From: Pseudomonadota bacterium
GTDB lineage: Bacteria > Desulfobacterota > Desulfarculia > Desulfarculales > Desulfarculaceae
DNA length: 64,000 nt
Direction of reading: 5' to 3'
Assembly (NCBI GenBank): GCA_018896025.1
Contig: JAHIND010000003.1
Span: 62,001 to 126,000 of the forward strand
Part shown: one piece after another, positions 27,233-36,568 of the stretch
Layout: every line of letters starts with the position of its first letter
How positions within the stretch are numbered: the first letter of the stretch is position 1
The notes under the pieces: generated by a model
Seen by the model: the letters and a program-made list of their open reading frames with translations, nothing else
Databases searched by the model: none
Told to the model about the DNA's origin: nothing
Translations under genes and position numbers: made by a program

Positions 27233-29293
27233 GTGCCCCAAGGCTCCAACCCCGATAGCCCCCTGGCCCAGGCCCGGGCCGCCGCCTCGGCGGACCTGGG
27301 CCTGCGCGAGCCCGTGGGCTGGCAGCGTAGCCTCATCCCGGTGGTGGCCGCCGGGTGGTCGGTGTTCCAGCTGCTGTTGCCCTCGGCCATCCTGCTGGAG
27401 ACGGTGTACGTCCGCTCCATCCACCTGGCCTTTGCCTTGGTGCTGGTCTTTCTCAGCTTCCCGGCGGTGAAAAAGCTGGGTCTGGGCGGTCATCTAAGCT
27501 TCCTGCGCCGCCGGGGCCGCATCCCCTGGCTGGACCTGGCCTTGGCCTTGGCCGCCGGGCTGGCCGCCCTGTACATCGCCATCGACCACCATGGCCTGTC
27601 CATGCGCCAGGGCGATCCCTTGACTCGCGACCTGGCGGCCGGGGCGGTGCTGGTGGTGCTGCTGTTGGAGGCGGTGCGCCGGGCCCTGGGGCCAGCCCTG
27701 GCCGTGGTGGCGGTGGCCTTCATGATCTACGCCTTTTTCGGGCCCTACATGCCCGAGGTCATCGCCTTCAAGGGGGTGAGCCTGTCGCGCTTCATGGGCC
27801 AGGAGACCATGTCCACCGAGGGCATCTACGGCATCCCCCTGGACGTGTCGGCAACCATCGTGTTTTTGTTCGTGCTCTTCGGGGCCATGATGAACCGGGC
27901 CGGGGGCGGGGCCTATTTCGTGCGCCTGGCCTTCAGCCTGTTGGGCTCCTTCAGGGGCGGCCCGGCCAAGGCGGCGGTGTTGGCCTCGGGGCTCACCGGC
28001 ATGGTCTCGGGATCGTCCATAGCCAACGTGGTCACCACCGGCACCTTCACCATCCCCCTGATGAAATCGGCGGGCTATCCCCCCAAGAAGGCGGCGGCCA
28101 TAGAGGTGGCCGCCTCCACCGACGGCCAGCTCATGCCCCCCATCATGGGAGCGGCGGCCTTCATCATCGCCGAATACTGCAACCTGCCCTATCTGGAGGT
28201 GGTGCGGGCGGCGGTGGTCCCGGCGGTGCTGAGCTACCTCACCCTGTTTTTCATCACCCACATCGAGGCCTGCAAGCTGGGCCTGACCAGCATCCCCCGC
28301 AAGGACCTGCCCGAATTTTGGCCCACCCTGCTCCAGGGCCTGCATTTCCTGCTGCCCCTGGGGGTGCTGCTCTACCAGCTGGTATACCTGCGCCACAGCC
28401 CTTCCCTGGCCGTGTTCAACGCCATCATCTTCCTGGGTGGGCTCATCGTGGCCCAGAGCCTCTGGAGCGCCTGGCGCGAGGGACGAAGCGCGGCCGCCGG
28501 GCTGCGCGAGGCCCTGGCCATAATCTGGCAGTCGCTGGTGGACGGCGGACGCAACATGATGGGCATCGGGGTGGCCGTGGCCGGGGCCGGGCTCATCGTG
28601 GGGGTGGTGAACCTGGGCCTGGGCGGGCTGATCACCGAGATCGTGGAGCTGATGGCCGGGGGCAACCTCTACCTGCTCCTGGGGCTCACCGCCCTGGCCT
28701 GCCTGGTCATGGGCATGGGCCTGCCCACCACGGCCACCTACATCGTCATGGCCTCGCTCATGGCCGTGGTCATCGTGGACCTGGGGCCCTCGGTGGGCCT
28801 GGTGGTGCCCTTGATCTCGGCCCATTTGTTCGTGTTCTACTTCGGCATACTGGCCGACGACACCCCGCCGGTGGGCCTGGCCGCCTACGCGGCCAGCGCC
28901 ATAGCCCGCTCCAACCCCATCCCCACCGGCCTGCAGAGCTTCGCCTACGACATGCGCACCGCCATCCTGCCCTTCATGTTCATATTCAACTCACAGCTTC
29001 TTTTGATAGGAGTAGACTCATGGTTTATGGCCGCCTGGGTGATGCTCAGCGGATTGGCGGCCATGTTCGCCTTTGCCGGAGCCACCCAGGGCTTTCTGGC
29101 GGCGCGCTGCCGCTGGTACGAGACGCTGCTCCTGCTGGCCGCGGCGGCGGTGGTGCTGCAACCGGCGGCCTCGGCCCGCTGGCTGGGCCTGGCGGCGGCG
29201 CCCGGCGCCCAGGCCCTGGGCACCGCCTTGTTCGTCATGGTCTGGCTCTGGCAGAAGATGCGGGTGGCCAGGGAGAGCAAGAGCGGGGGTTAA
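27233..29293 (+). CDS. TRAP transporter permease, fused 4TM/12TM subunits
   Basis: A 686-residue inner-membrane protein in which the small DctQ-like and large DctM-like subunits are joined, the standard partner of TAXI binding proteins. The DctM part shows GLTGMVSGSSIANVVTTG, PPIMGAAAFI and the GMGLPTTATYIV motif. Na+- or proton-driven uptake is expected. The start is GTG at 27233 with only a weak upstream ribosome-binding site, so translation may be coupled to the binding-protein gene 20 bases before. Confidence 0.93.
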   Translation: MPQGSNPDSPLAQARAAASADLGLREPVGWQRSLIPVVAAGWSVFQLLLPSAILLETVYVRSIHLAFALVLVFLSFPAVKKLGLGGHLSFLRRRGRIPWLDLALALAAGLAALYIAIDHHGLSMRQGDPLTRDLAAGAVLVVLLLEAVRRALGPALAVVAVAFMIYAFFGPYMPEVIAFKGVSLSRFMGQETMSTEGIYGIPLDVSATIVFLFVLFGAMMNRAGGGAYFVRLAFSLLGSFRGGPAKAAVLASGLTGMVSGSSIANVVTTGTFTIPLMKSAGYPPKKAAAIEVAASTDGQLMPPIMGAAAFIIAEYCNLPYLEVVRAAVVPAVLSYLTLFFITHIEACKLGLTSIPRKDLPEFWPTLLQGLHFLLPLGVLLYQLVYLRHSPSLAVFNAIIFLGGLIVAQSLWSAWREGRSAAAGLREALAIIWQSLVDGGRNMMGIGVAVAGAGLIVGVVNLGLGGLITEIVELMAGGNLYLLLGLTALACLVMGMGLPTTATYIVMASLMAVVIVDLGPSVGLVVPLISAHLFVFYFGILADDTPPVGLAAYAASAIARSNPIPTGLQSFAYDMRTAILPFMFIFNSQLLLIGVDSWFMAAWVMLSGLAAMFAFAGATQGFLAARCRWYETLLLLAAAAVVLQPAASARWLGLAAAPGAQALGTALFVMVWLWQKMRVARESKSGG

Positions 29294-29335
29294 CTTCTAG
29301 GGGCCGCCCCACAGCAAAGCAGCGGATGGTGATAC

Positions 29336-30532
29336 GTGTATGAAAATCTGGCCATAATGGCCGTGTTCGTCTTCATCTACAGCGCGGTGGCCGGGGGCGT
29401 CGAAAAAAAGCCCATGAGCGGCCCCATCATCTTCATGGCCTTCGGGGTGCTGGCCGGGCCCATGGTCCTGGGGCTCATGGAGTCGGACATCACCGCCGGC
29501 ATGCTGCGCAGCTTCGCCGAGCTGTCCCTGGCCCTGGTGCTGTTCACCGACGCGGCCAACGCCGACATCACCACCCTGCGGCGCAGCCGGGGCCTGCCGG
29601 AGCGCATGCTCCTGATCGGGCTGCCGCTGACCATCGTGCTGGGCTTCCTGGCGGGCCTGCTGTTCTTCCCGGATATGCCTCTGTTGCAGGTGGCCCTGCT
29701 GGCGGTGATGCTGGCCCCCACCGATGCCGCCCTGGGCAAGGGCATCTTCGCCAACCCCAAGGTGCCGGTGCGCATCCGCGAGGCCCTTAACGTGGAGAGC
29801 GGGCTCAACGACGGCATCTGCGTGCCCATCCTCTATTTGTTCCTGGCCCTGGCGGTGACCACCGAAATTCATGCGGGCCCCGTGAGCCTAGCCCTGACCC
29901 TCTTGGCACGGGAGATCGGCATCGGCATGGCCGTGGGCCTGGGGGCCACCGCCCTGGGGGTGGTGGTGCTCAAGCTGAGCATCAAGCGCCGCTGGGTGCA
30001 GGAAAACTGGATGCCGGTGCCGGTGGTGGCCCTGGCCTTCACCTGCTACGCCGTGGCCCAGACCCTGGAAGGCAGCGGCTTCATCGCCTGCTTCGTGGGC
30101 GGCCTGTTGTTCGACATCATGTTCAAGGGCGGCAAGCACAAGGTGCTGGAAGCGGCCGAAGGCATGGGCAACACCCTGGCGCTCATCACCTGGGTGATCT
30201 TCGGCTTCGCATTGGTGGGCCAGGTCCTGACCGCCTTTAGCTGGACCATCGTGATCTACTCGCTGCTCAGCCTCACCATCATCCGGGTGCTGCCGGTGTA
30301 CCTTTCCCTGGCGGGCACCGGGGAGAGCGTCTACGGCAAGCTGTTCATGGGCTGGTTCGGCCCCCGGGGCCTGGCCAGCATCGTGTTCATCATCATAGTG
30401 TGGGAGAAAAACCTGCCCAACGCGATGACCATGGGGGTTACCGTGGTGTGCACGGTGATCCTGAGCGTCATCGCCCACGGGCTCACCGCCAACCCCATGG
30501 CCAAACTGTTCGGGCGCTTCAAGATAGAATGA
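29336..30532 (+). CDS. Cation:proton antiporter (CPA1/NhaP type)
   Basis: A 398-residue protein with about 12 membrane helices. The conserved antiporter core is visible as VMLAPTDAALGKGIF (TD motif) and ESGLNDGICVPIL (ND motif, about residues 150-163), plus the GWFGPRGLASIVF Arg helix near residue 345. It exchanges Na+ or K+ for protons. It follows the TRAP permease after 43 bases on the same strand and may be co-transcribed; if the TRAP system is sodium-driven, the pair would make physiological sense (inference). The start is GTG at 29336. Confidence 0.87.
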   Translation: MYENLAIMAVFVFIYSAVAGGVEKKPMSGPIIFMAFGVLAGPMVLGLMESDITAGMLRSFAELSLALVLFTDAANADITTLRRSRGLPERMLLIGLPLTIVLGFLAGLLFFPDMPLLQVALLAVMLAPTDAALGKGIFANPKVPVRIREALNVESGLNDGICVPILYLFLALAVTTEIHAGPVSLALTLLAREIGIGMAVGLGATALGVVVLKLSIKRRWVQENWMPVPVVALAFTCYAVAQTLEGSGFIACFVGGLLFDIMFKGGKHKVLEAAEGMGNTLALITWVIFGFALVGQVLTAFSWTIVIYSLLSLTIIRVLPVYLSLAGTGESVYGKLFMGWFGPRGLASIVFIIIVWEKNLPNAMTMGVTVVCTVILSVIAHGLTANPMAKLFGRFKIE

Positions 30533-30546
30533 AAGATAACGGCGCT

Positions 30547-31140
30547 CTAGGATAAGACCGTCTTGAGCGCCGCCTTGATGATGCCTTCCAGAGAAGCTCC
30601 GGTTTCGGAGCCCTTGATAGCCTTTTCCACTGCTTTTTTGGCCTTGGCCTCGGGATAGCCCAGGTTCATCAGGGCGCTCACCGCGTCGTCGCTCATAGGG
30701 GTGGCCGGGGCCTCGCCGGCTCCGCCTTCGCCGGTGTCCTTGGGCAAACGGCCTTCCAGCTCCACCACCAAACGGGCGGCGGTCTTCTTGCCCACGCCGG
30801 GTATGGCGGTGAGCCGCACGGCGTCGCCCGCCCGGATGGCCTTCCACAGCTCGGCCGGGGGAATGCCGCTAAGGATGGCCTGGGCCACTTTGGGGCCGAT
30901 GCCGCTGACCGTGATGAGGTTGGCGAAGGCCTGCCACTCGGCCTCGCTGACAAAGCCGTGCAGATGGATGTGGTCGTCGCGCACGATGGTGTGGATTAGC
31001 AGGGAGACCGGGCTGCCGATCTCGGGCAGATCGCAGAAGGTGGTGAGGCTCACGAACACCCGGTAGCCCACCCCGCCGCAGTCCACCACTACGTGGTCCG
31101 GACGGCGGGTGAGGATGGTGCCGCTGACCGAGGCGATCAT
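30547..31140 (-). CDS. ruvA: Holliday junction branch-migration protein RuvA
   Basis: A 197-residue RuvA. It has the N-terminal OB domain (MIASVSGTI start), the double helix-hairpin-helix region with FANLITVSGIGPKVAQAILSG and IPGVGKKTAARLVVEL split over residues 75-130, and a C-terminal UBA-like domain (AVSALMNLGYPEAKAKKAV). It binds four-way junctions and loads RuvB. Its ATG overlaps the ruvC stop. ruvB is not next door: the following gene is the converging antiporter, only 14 bases away. Confidence 0.96.
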   Translation of the reverse strand: MIASVSGTILTRRPDHVVVDCGGVGYRVFVSLTTFCDLPEIGSPVSLLIHTIVRDDHIHLHGFVSEAEWQAFANLITVSGIGPKVAQAILSGIPPAELWKAIRAGDAVRLTAIPGVGKKTAARLVVELEGRLPKDTGEGGAGEAPATPMSDDAVSALMNLGYPEAKAKKAVEKAIKGSETGASLEGIIKAALKTVLS

Positions 31141-31655
31141 TTCAGGCGCTCCAGGGTGGCCGCCAGGCGGCGGCTCTGCAAGTGGGTCAGGGCCAGGGCC
31201 AGGGCGTCGGAGGCGTCCAGGGGCATCTTGCCCTCCTTGGAGCCCACCAGGCGCAGGGCCATGGCCCTAACCTGCTCCTTGGTGGCCCGGCCGTTGCCCA
31301 CCAGGGATTTCTTCACCGTGGCCGGGGGATATTCGTGGATGCTTAGCCCGGCGCGCACCCCGGCCAGGATGGCCACCCCCCGTGCCTGGCCCAGCACCAG
31401 GGCGGTGTGGGCGTTCTTGGCGGTGAAGACCCCCTCCACGGCCATCTCGGCGGGCTCAAGCTCGGCGATGATCCTGACCAGCTCGGAGAAGATGTAGCCC
31501 AGGCGCTCGGGAACCGGGGCCCCGCTAGGAGCGGTGATGGCCCCGGCCCGGTGCAGCTTGATACGCCCGCCGGCCCCCGGCGTCACCACCGCGTAGCCGG
31601 TGCACCGGCTGCCGGGGTCCAGCCCCAGCACGGCGGGGGCGGGGGCCTGGGGCAT
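31137..31655 (-). CDS. ruvC: Holliday junction endonuclease RuvC
   Basis: A 172-residue resolvase of normal length. The acidic active-site residues are in place: Asp in LGLDPGSRCTGYAV (D13), Glu in AVEGVFTAKN, and the C-terminal Asp in LDASDALALALTH. The frame extends upstream as an artefact; ATG at 31655 directly after the yebC TAG gives the family N-terminus. It resolves recombination junctions with RuvAB. It sits in the usual order yebC-ruvC-ruvA. Confidence 0.96.
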   Translation of the reverse strand: MPQAPAPAVLGLDPGSRCTGYAVVTPGAGGRIKLHRAGAITAPSGAPVPERLGYIFSELVRIIAELEPAEMAVEGVFTAKNAHTALVLGQARGVAILAGVRAGLSIHEYPPATVKKSLVGNGRATKEQVRAMALRLVGSKEGKMPLDASDALALALTHLQSRRLAATLERLK

Positions 31656-31657
31656 GC

Positions 31658-32413
31658 CTACTCGTCTTCCAGCTCGGCCAGGATCTTTTCGTCGATGTCG
31701 AAGTTGGAGTAGACGTTCTGCACGTCGTCGGCCTCGTCCAGGGCATCCATGAGAGCCATGGCCTTGGACGCCTCGCCCTTGTCGGTGATATCCACTATGG
31801 TGGTGGCCTGTTTGGTCACCTCGGCCTCCACGGGCTCCAGGCCCGCCTCGCGCAGGGCCTCGTTGAGCGGGTTGAAGGCGCTGGGGGAGCAATGCACTTC
31901 CCACACATCGCCCTCGTCCACCACGTCGTCGGCCCCGGCCTCCAGGGCCGCTTCCATCAGGGCGTCCTCGTCCACCGCCTCTTTATCGAAGGTGATGATG
32001 CCCTTGGCCTCGAACAGGTAGGCCACGGCGCCGGCCTTGGCCAGGGAGCCCCCCCGTTTGGTGAAGATGTGGCGAATGTCGGCGGCGGCCCGGTTCTTGT
32101 TGTCCGTGAGGCACTCGACCAGGAAAGCCACCCCGCCGGGGCCGTAGCCCTCGTAGAGGATCTCATCGTAGGTCACGCCCTCGAGTTCGCCGGTGCCCTT
32201 TTTGATGGCCCGGTCGATGTTCTCCTTGGGCATGTTCTGGCCCTTGGCCGCGGCCACCGCGGTTCGCAACCGGGGGTTTCCCTCCACGTCTCCGCCGCCC
32301 TGTTTGGCGGCCACGGTTATTTCCCGCATGAACCGGGTGAAGATCTGCCCCCGCTTGGCATCGGCGGCGCCCTTCTTGCGCTTGATCGTGCTCCACTTGG
32401 AGTGACCGGACAT
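31658..32413 (-). CDS. yebC: YebC/PmpR-family protein
   Basis: A 251-residue protein with the conserved start [21 protein letters not shown], here with only the first 20 residues cited, and the three-domain YebC/TACO1 layout. The family was long annotated as a transcription regulator and is now also linked to translation of difficult (proline-rich) stretches on the ribosome. AGGAGA lies six bases before the ATG. It is co-transcribed with rlmE upstream and ruvC downstream, an arrangement common in many bacteria. Confidence 0.95.
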   Translation of the reverse strand: MSGHSKWSTIKRKKGAADAKRGQIFTRFMREITVAAKQGGGDVEGNPRLRTAVAAAKGQNMPKENIDRAIKKGTGELEGVTYDEILYEGYGPGGVAFLVECLTDNKNRAAADIRHIFTKRGGSLAKAGAVAYLFEAKGIITFDKEAVDEDALMEAALEAGADDVVDEGDVWEVHCSPSAFNPLNEALREAGLEPVEAEVTKQATTIVDITDKGEASKAMALMDALDEADDVQNVYSNFDIDEKILAELEDE

Positions 32414-32437
32414 ATGATTCTCCTGAAACTAGAGGCT

Positions 32438-33046
32438 TTATCCCGGGCGGGCCTGTTTGCGGCCCCTGCCCAGTATGTAAATTTCCTTGCTGGCTGACCG
32501 GCTGGCGTCGGGTTTGTGGGCCTTGCCCAGCTTGAAAGCCCCCTTCACCTGCCTGATCAGATCCTCCACACCCGGACCGAAAAAGACCTTGGCCAGAAAC
32601 GACCCTCCCGGCTTGAGCAGGGCCAGGGCCATGTCCAGGGAGGCCTGGCTCAGCTCCAGCGACGCGGCGGCGTCGCGGTCCTTGATCCCGGTGGTGTGCG
32701 GAGCCACGTCGCTCAGCACCAAGTCGAAGACCGCCAGGCCCGAGCGCTCTTGCACCTCGGCCGGGGTCAACTCCAAGAGGTCGGCCTGGATGAAGCACGA
32801 CCCCTGGGGCATGCTCACGCCCGGCTCTTGCAGATCCACCCCCACCAGGCGGCCGGAACGGCCGACCTTCTGGGAGGCGAACTGCAACCAGGAACCTGGG
32901 TGACAACCAAGGTCCAGCACCGCCTGTCCGGGGCGCAACAGCCCGTACCGCCGGTCCATCTCCTGGAGCTTGAACACGCTACGGGCCGCGTAACCCTGGC
33001 TTTTTGCCCGGCGGTAATAGGCGTCTGGGCTTCCGGGACGGGTCAT
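32438..33046 (-). CDS. rlmE: 23S rRNA 2'-O-methyltransferase RlmE (FtsJ/RrmJ)
   Basis: A 202-residue SAM-dependent methyltransferase with the K-D-K-E catalytic tetrad at K26, D113, K153 and E188, and SAM motif I VLDLGCHPGSW (residues 43-53). The family methylates the ribose of U2552 in the 23S rRNA A loop. It is the first gene of the rlmE-yebC-ruvC-ruvA cluster, and diverges from the AdoMetDC-like gene across 122 bases. Confidence 0.94.
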   Translation of the reverse strand: MTRPGSPDAYYRRAKSQGYAARSVFKLQEMDRRYGLLRPGQAVLDLGCHPGSWLQFASQKVGRSGRLVGVDLQEPGVSMPQGSCFIQADLLELTPAEVQERSGLAVFDLVLSDVAPHTTGIKDRDAAASLELSQASLDMALALLKPGGSFLAKVFFGPGVEDLIRQVKGAFKLGKAHKPDASRSASKEIYILGRGRKQARPG

Positions 33047-33122
33047 GGCTGGTCAAATCTAGCACAGGGGCCCAGCGGGTACAAGGGGTCAGAAATGCTG
33101 AAATGTCGCCCCCCCGAAGGCC

Positions 33123-33151
33123 TTGGCGGCCTGCCCACCCTGGGCTATAGT
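33123..33151 (+). promoter_or_regulatory. Sigma-70-type promoter of the AdoMetDC-like/suf operon
   Basis: A -35 TTGGCG (33123-33128) and -10 TATAGT (33146-33151) are separated by 17 bases. They lie just upstream of the AGGAGAGG ribosome-binding site of the gene at 33169, giving a very short leader. Confidence 0.55.
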
Positions 33152-33168
33152 GAAACCAGGAGAGGCTC

Positions 33169-33528
33169 ATGGACGACCTGGCCCCGGAGATATTTCGCCA
33201 GCGCCTTTTGCTGGAGGGGCACTACCGCGCCACCCTGGACGCGACCGCGGTGGAGGCCTTTATGCTGGAGTTGGCCCAGGCCCTGGGGCTTACCCCCTAC
33301 GGCCGGGCGGTGGTGCACGCGCCGGGCGGACAGGGGCAGGAGATCAACCAGGGCTTCGACGCCTTTTTGCCCCTGGTGGACAGCGGCATCGCCGCTTATT
33401 TCTGGTCAGGGCCGCGCTTGTTTAGTATCGTCGTCTATTCCTGCGCGCCCTTCCAGCCCCAGAAGGCGTTGGATTTTTGCCGCGAGGCCTTGGAGGCCGA
33501 CGGCCCCCTGGCCTGGAAGGAATTTTAG
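33169..33528 (+). CDS. S-adenosylmethionine decarboxylase-like small protein
   Basis: A 119-residue protein whose layout matches the bacterial AdoMet decarboxylase fold: an N-terminal helix-strand region, then DSGIAAYFW and FSIVVYSC aligning with the ESHLTIHTW and DLFTC segments of SpeD. The pyruvoyl-forming Ser (S72) and the catalytic Cys (C92) are kept. The residue before Ser is Asp rather than Glu, and the processing His is Tyr77. It may therefore be a non-processing homologue with another role. It starts the operon that continues with SufC and SufB, 32 bases downstream. The assignment is by eye. Confidence 0.6.
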   Translation: MDDLAPEIFRQRLLLEGHYRATLDATAVEAFMLELAQALGLTPYGRAVVHAPGGQGQEINQGFDAFLPLVDSGIAAYFWSGPRLFSIVVYSCAPFQPQKALDFCREALEADGPLAWKEF

Positions 33529-33560
33529 TCCGCCCCGAGGCGGGAGGGAGAATACGGCCC

Positions 33561-34373
33561 ATGTTGCTCATCGAAGACTTGCAGGTGGAGCTTTCGGGCA
33601 AGCTCTTGTTGCGCCACATCGACCTGGAGATAAAGCCCGGCGAGACCCACGTACTTTTCGGGCCCAACGGCTCGGGCAAGACCTCGCTGCTCATGACCAT
33701 CCTGGGCATGCCCGGCTATGTGGTCAAAAACGGCCGCATCGTGTTCAAGGGCGAGGACATCACCTACATGCCCATCCACGAGCGGGCCCAGTTGGGCATC
33801 GGCATGGCCTTCCAGCGCCCCCCCACCATCCACGGCCTTAAGACCCGCCAAATGGTGGGCATCTGCGCCCACGGCCGCGAGGTGGATGTGCAGGAGATGG
33901 CCGAGGAAGTCAACTTCAGCCACTTCCTGGACCGCGAAGTCAACGCCGGGCTCTCCGGCGGGGAGATCAAGCGCTCGGAGCTGTTGCAGCTCATGGCCCA
34001 AAACCCGGACCTCATGCTCTTCGACGAGCCCGAGTCCGGGGTGGACATGGAAAACATGCACGTGGTGGGCGAGACCATCGCCCATCTGCTGCAAAAGGAC
34101 AAGGCGGTGTTTCACGCCAACGGCGACTCCATAGCCGACAGCCGGCGCAAGCGCTCCAAGATGGGCCTTATCATCACCCACACCGGCTACATCCTGGACT
34201 ATCTGGAGGCCGATTCGGGCCACGTGCTCTACAACGGCATCCTGTCCTGCCCCTCCAACCCCCGCGAGATCCTGCGCTGCGTGGCCCAAAACGGCTACCA
34301 GGAGTGCGTGAACTGCATGGTGCCCCTGAGCGCCCACCTTCTGGAAGAGCTGCCCACGGCCAACGCGGACTGA
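33561..34373 (+). CDS. sufC: SufC-type Fe-S assembly ATPase
   Basis: A 270-residue ABC-class ATPase without membrane partners. It has Walker A GPNGSGKTS (about 36-44), signature LSGGEIKRSE and Walker B LMLFDEPESGVDMEN, the last typical of SufC. ATG at 33561 begins the domain; the longer open frame upstream overlaps the previous gene and is not used. SufC powers Fe-S cluster assembly on the SufB/SufD scaffold. Here it is encoded directly before one SufB-type gene, with no SufD, SufS, SufU or SufE nearby. Confidence 0.9.
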   Translation: MLLIEDLQVELSGKLLLRHIDLEIKPGETHVLFGPNGSGKTSLLMTILGMPGYVVKNGRIVFKGEDITYMPIHERAQLGIGMAFQRPPTIHGLKTRQMVGICAHGREVDVQEMAEEVNFSHFLDREVNAGLSGGEIKRSELLQLMAQNPDLMLFDEPESGVDMENMHVVGETIAHLLQKDKAVFHANGDSIADSRRKRSKMGLIITHTGYILDYLEADSGHVLYNGILSCPSNPREILRCVAQNGYQECVNCMVPLSAHLLEELPTANAD

Positions 34374-34389
34374 CAAGGAAAATCTGAAA

Positions 34390-35616
34390 ATGGCTGATTC
34401 AAAAGAGCTGCGCCAACGGGCCGAGGCGGCCCGCGACAAGGTTGCCGCCATCGGCGCCGACCTGGATATGAGCCAATACGAGCACAAGGCCCTGACCCAC
34501 CAGGCCATGGCCGAGGACGAGCTTTGCACCCTGCCCGCCGAAGACCAGCAAAACCTGCTCTTGTCCGGGGTGGACGTGAGCGGCAAGGACCGGGGCGGCA
34601 CCTTCATCATGAAGGACGCCTCGCCCCTGCACTGCTCCAGCAAGCAGGACGGGGTGGAGGTGCTGCCGCTCAAAAAGGCCCTGGAGGTGCATCCCTGGCT
34701 CTGGGACTATTACTGGAAGCTGGTGGACGTGGACGCGGACAAGTACACCGCCGCGGCCGAGTTGGAGTTGCACGACGGCTACATGATCCGGGCCCTGCCC
34801 GGAGCCAAGGCCATCCATCCCATCCAGGCCTGCCTGTACATGGACCAGGACAACATCCAGCAGAACGTGCACAACATCATCATCGCCGAGGAAGGGGCGG
34901 AGCTGCACATCATCAGCGGCTGCGCCACTGGCCCTCACCTTAAGAAGGGCCTCCACGTGGGGGTGAGCGAGTTTTTCGTCAAGAAGAACGCCAAGCTATC
35001 CTTCACCATGATACACAACTGGTCCGAGGGGGTGGCGGTGCGCCCCCGCTCGGTGGCCACGGTGGACGAGGGCGGCCTGTATTTGTCCAACTACGTGTGC
35101 ATGCGCCCGGTGAACAGCCTCCAGATGTACCCCACCTGCCACCTCAACGGGCCGAACGCGGTGGGCCGCTTCTATTCCATATTGGTGGGCTCGCCCACCA
35201 GCGACATCGACGCCGGGGGGCGGGTGATACTCAACCATCCCGGCTGCCGGGCCGAGGTGGTCAGCCGGGCCATAACCAACGGCGGCAAGATCATGGCCCG
35301 CGGCCACTTGGTGGGCAAGGCGCCGGGCATCAAGGCCCACCTGGAGTGCCGGGGCCTGATCCTGGGCGGCGGGGCCATGTTGGCCGCGCCCTTCCTGGAC
35401 GGCTTTGTGGACGGGGTGGAGATGAGCCACGAGGCGGCGGTGGGCAAGATCGCCCAGGAGGAGATCAACTACCTCATGGCCCGTGGGCTCAGCGAGGACG
35501 AGGCCACCGCCACCATCGTGCGGGGTTTCCTCAGCGTGGACATCCCCGGCCTGCCGCCCCAACTCCAGGCGGAGATAGACAAGGCCATCAACGCCACCGA
35601 CGAACACGCCATGTAG
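34390..35616 (+). CDS. SufB/SufD-type Fe-S scaffold protein
   Basis: A 408-residue protein of the SufBD family, 16 bases after sufC. The right-handed beta-helix core is evident from repeated short strands, and the C-terminal family segment EINYLMARGLSEDEATATIVRGFL, split over residues 359-382, contacts SufC. It is shorter than Escherichia coli SufB because the N-terminal region is reduced. With SufC it would form a minimal two-component assembly system of the kind found in archaea and anaerobic bacteria. Whether it is closer to SufB or SufD cannot be decided by eye. Confidence 0.88.
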   Translation: MADSKELRQRAEAARDKVAAIGADLDMSQYEHKALTHQAMAEDELCTLPAEDQQNLLLSGVDVSGKDRGGTFIMKDASPLHCSSKQDGVEVLPLKKALEVHPWLWDYYWKLVDVDADKYTAAAELELHDGYMIRALPGAKAIHPIQACLYMDQDNIQQNVHNIIIAEEGAELHIISGCATGPHLKKGLHVGVSEFFVKKNAKLSFTMIHNWSEGVAVRPRSVATVDEGGLYLSNYVCMRPVNSLQMYPTCHLNGPNAVGRFYSILVGSPTSDIDAGGRVILNHPGCRAEVVSRAITNGGKIMARGHLVGKAPGIKAHLECRGLILGGGAMLAAPFLDGFVDGVEMSHEAAVGKIAQEEINYLMARGLSEDEATATIVRGFLSVDIPGLPPQLQAEIDKAINATDEHAM

Positions 35617-35632
35617 GGAGGCGCGAGGCCCC

Positions 35633-36400
35633 TTGGACGCCTACCAGATATACGCCCTGCGCTACGCCGGGCCGGAAGAAAGCTCCCAGGCCCTGCTCCT
35701 GTGGAACCGGGACTGGGACAAGCGGGTAAAGCGGGCCTATTACTTCTGGTGCCTGCTGGGGCCGGAAGGCCCGGTGGTGGTGGACTGCGGGGTGAGCCCG
35801 GAGCGGGCGGCCCAGAGGAACCTCAAGGGCTACGTCCACCCGGTGGAGCTGTTGAAGTCCCTGGGAGTGGAGCCCCATGAGGTGCGCCACCTGGTGCTGA
35901 GCCACATGCACTGGGACCACTGCGGCGGAGCGGAATTGTTCCCCCAAGCCCAGGTGCACCTGGGCCGGGCCGAGTGGGATTTCTGGAGCACCAGCCCCCT
36001 GGTGCGCCGCTCGATCTTCACCCTATTGCACGAGCCCGGCGACCAGGCCGCCCTGGTCGCGGCCCAGGAACAGGGCCGCCTGCATCTGCACGCGGGCGAC
36101 GCGCCCCTGGCCCCCGGCCTGGAGCTGGTCGCCGCGCCGGGGCACAGCCCCGGCCTCATGGCCCTGAAGGCCGTCACCGAAAAAGGCGAGGCGGTGGTGG
36201 CCAGCGACTGCGGCCACACCTTTGCCAACTTTCGCGAGGACTGGCCCAGCACCTTCATCTTCGACCTGCCCGCCTGGCTGCTCTCCATGAAGCGCCTGCG
36301 GAACTTGGTCTCGTCGCCCGAGTTGCTCTTTCCCGGCCACGACATAGGCATGAGCGAGGATTACCCCGAGGTGGCTCCGGGCATAACCCGACTAGTTTAG
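35633..36400 (+). CDS. MBL-fold hydrolase (N-acyl-homoserine-lactonase-like)
   Basis: A 255-residue metallo-beta-lactamase fold protein with HMHWDH (H91, H93, D95, H96), the later His in PGHSPGLMALK and the Asp in VASDCGHTF. The layout resembles AttM/AiiA-type lactonases, but the family is broad. It starts at TTG 16 bases after the SufB stop with GGGAGG and GAGG just before it, so it belongs to the same transcription unit. A role in Fe-S biology, thioester or lactone hydrolysis is unknown. Confidence 0.8.
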   Translation: MDAYQIYALRYAGPEESSQALLLWNRDWDKRVKRAYYFWCLLGPEGPVVVDCGVSPERAAQRNLKGYVHPVELLKSLGVEPHEVRHLVLSHMHWDHCGGAELFPQAQVHLGRAEWDFWSTSPLVRRSIFTLLHEPGDQAALVAAQEQGRLHLHAGDAPLAPGLELVAAPGHSPGLMALKAVTEKGEAVVASDCGHTFANFREDWPSTFIFDLPAWLLSMKRLRNLVSSPELLFPGHDIGMSEDYPEVAPGITRLV

Positions 36401-36568
36401 GCGGCTTAGCCGGAAGCCGCGTGGAAAGTCCCTCGCGGAGATGACACCACCTCCCGCTTCCGTTATGCTTAACTCACCAAGCGCTTCGAGCGCCCGGCCC
36501 GGCTGAAATCACCCTTCCCGACCGCCGCCGGCCCTCCAAATTTTTTACAAAAAATTTGGGCCAACCCC

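Noticed and set aside
36401..36440. GGAAAGTCC after a GC hairpin, reminiscent of the start of RNase P RNA
   Set aside because: Only about 150 bases remain before the groE promoter palindrome, and the other conserved RNase P segments are absent.
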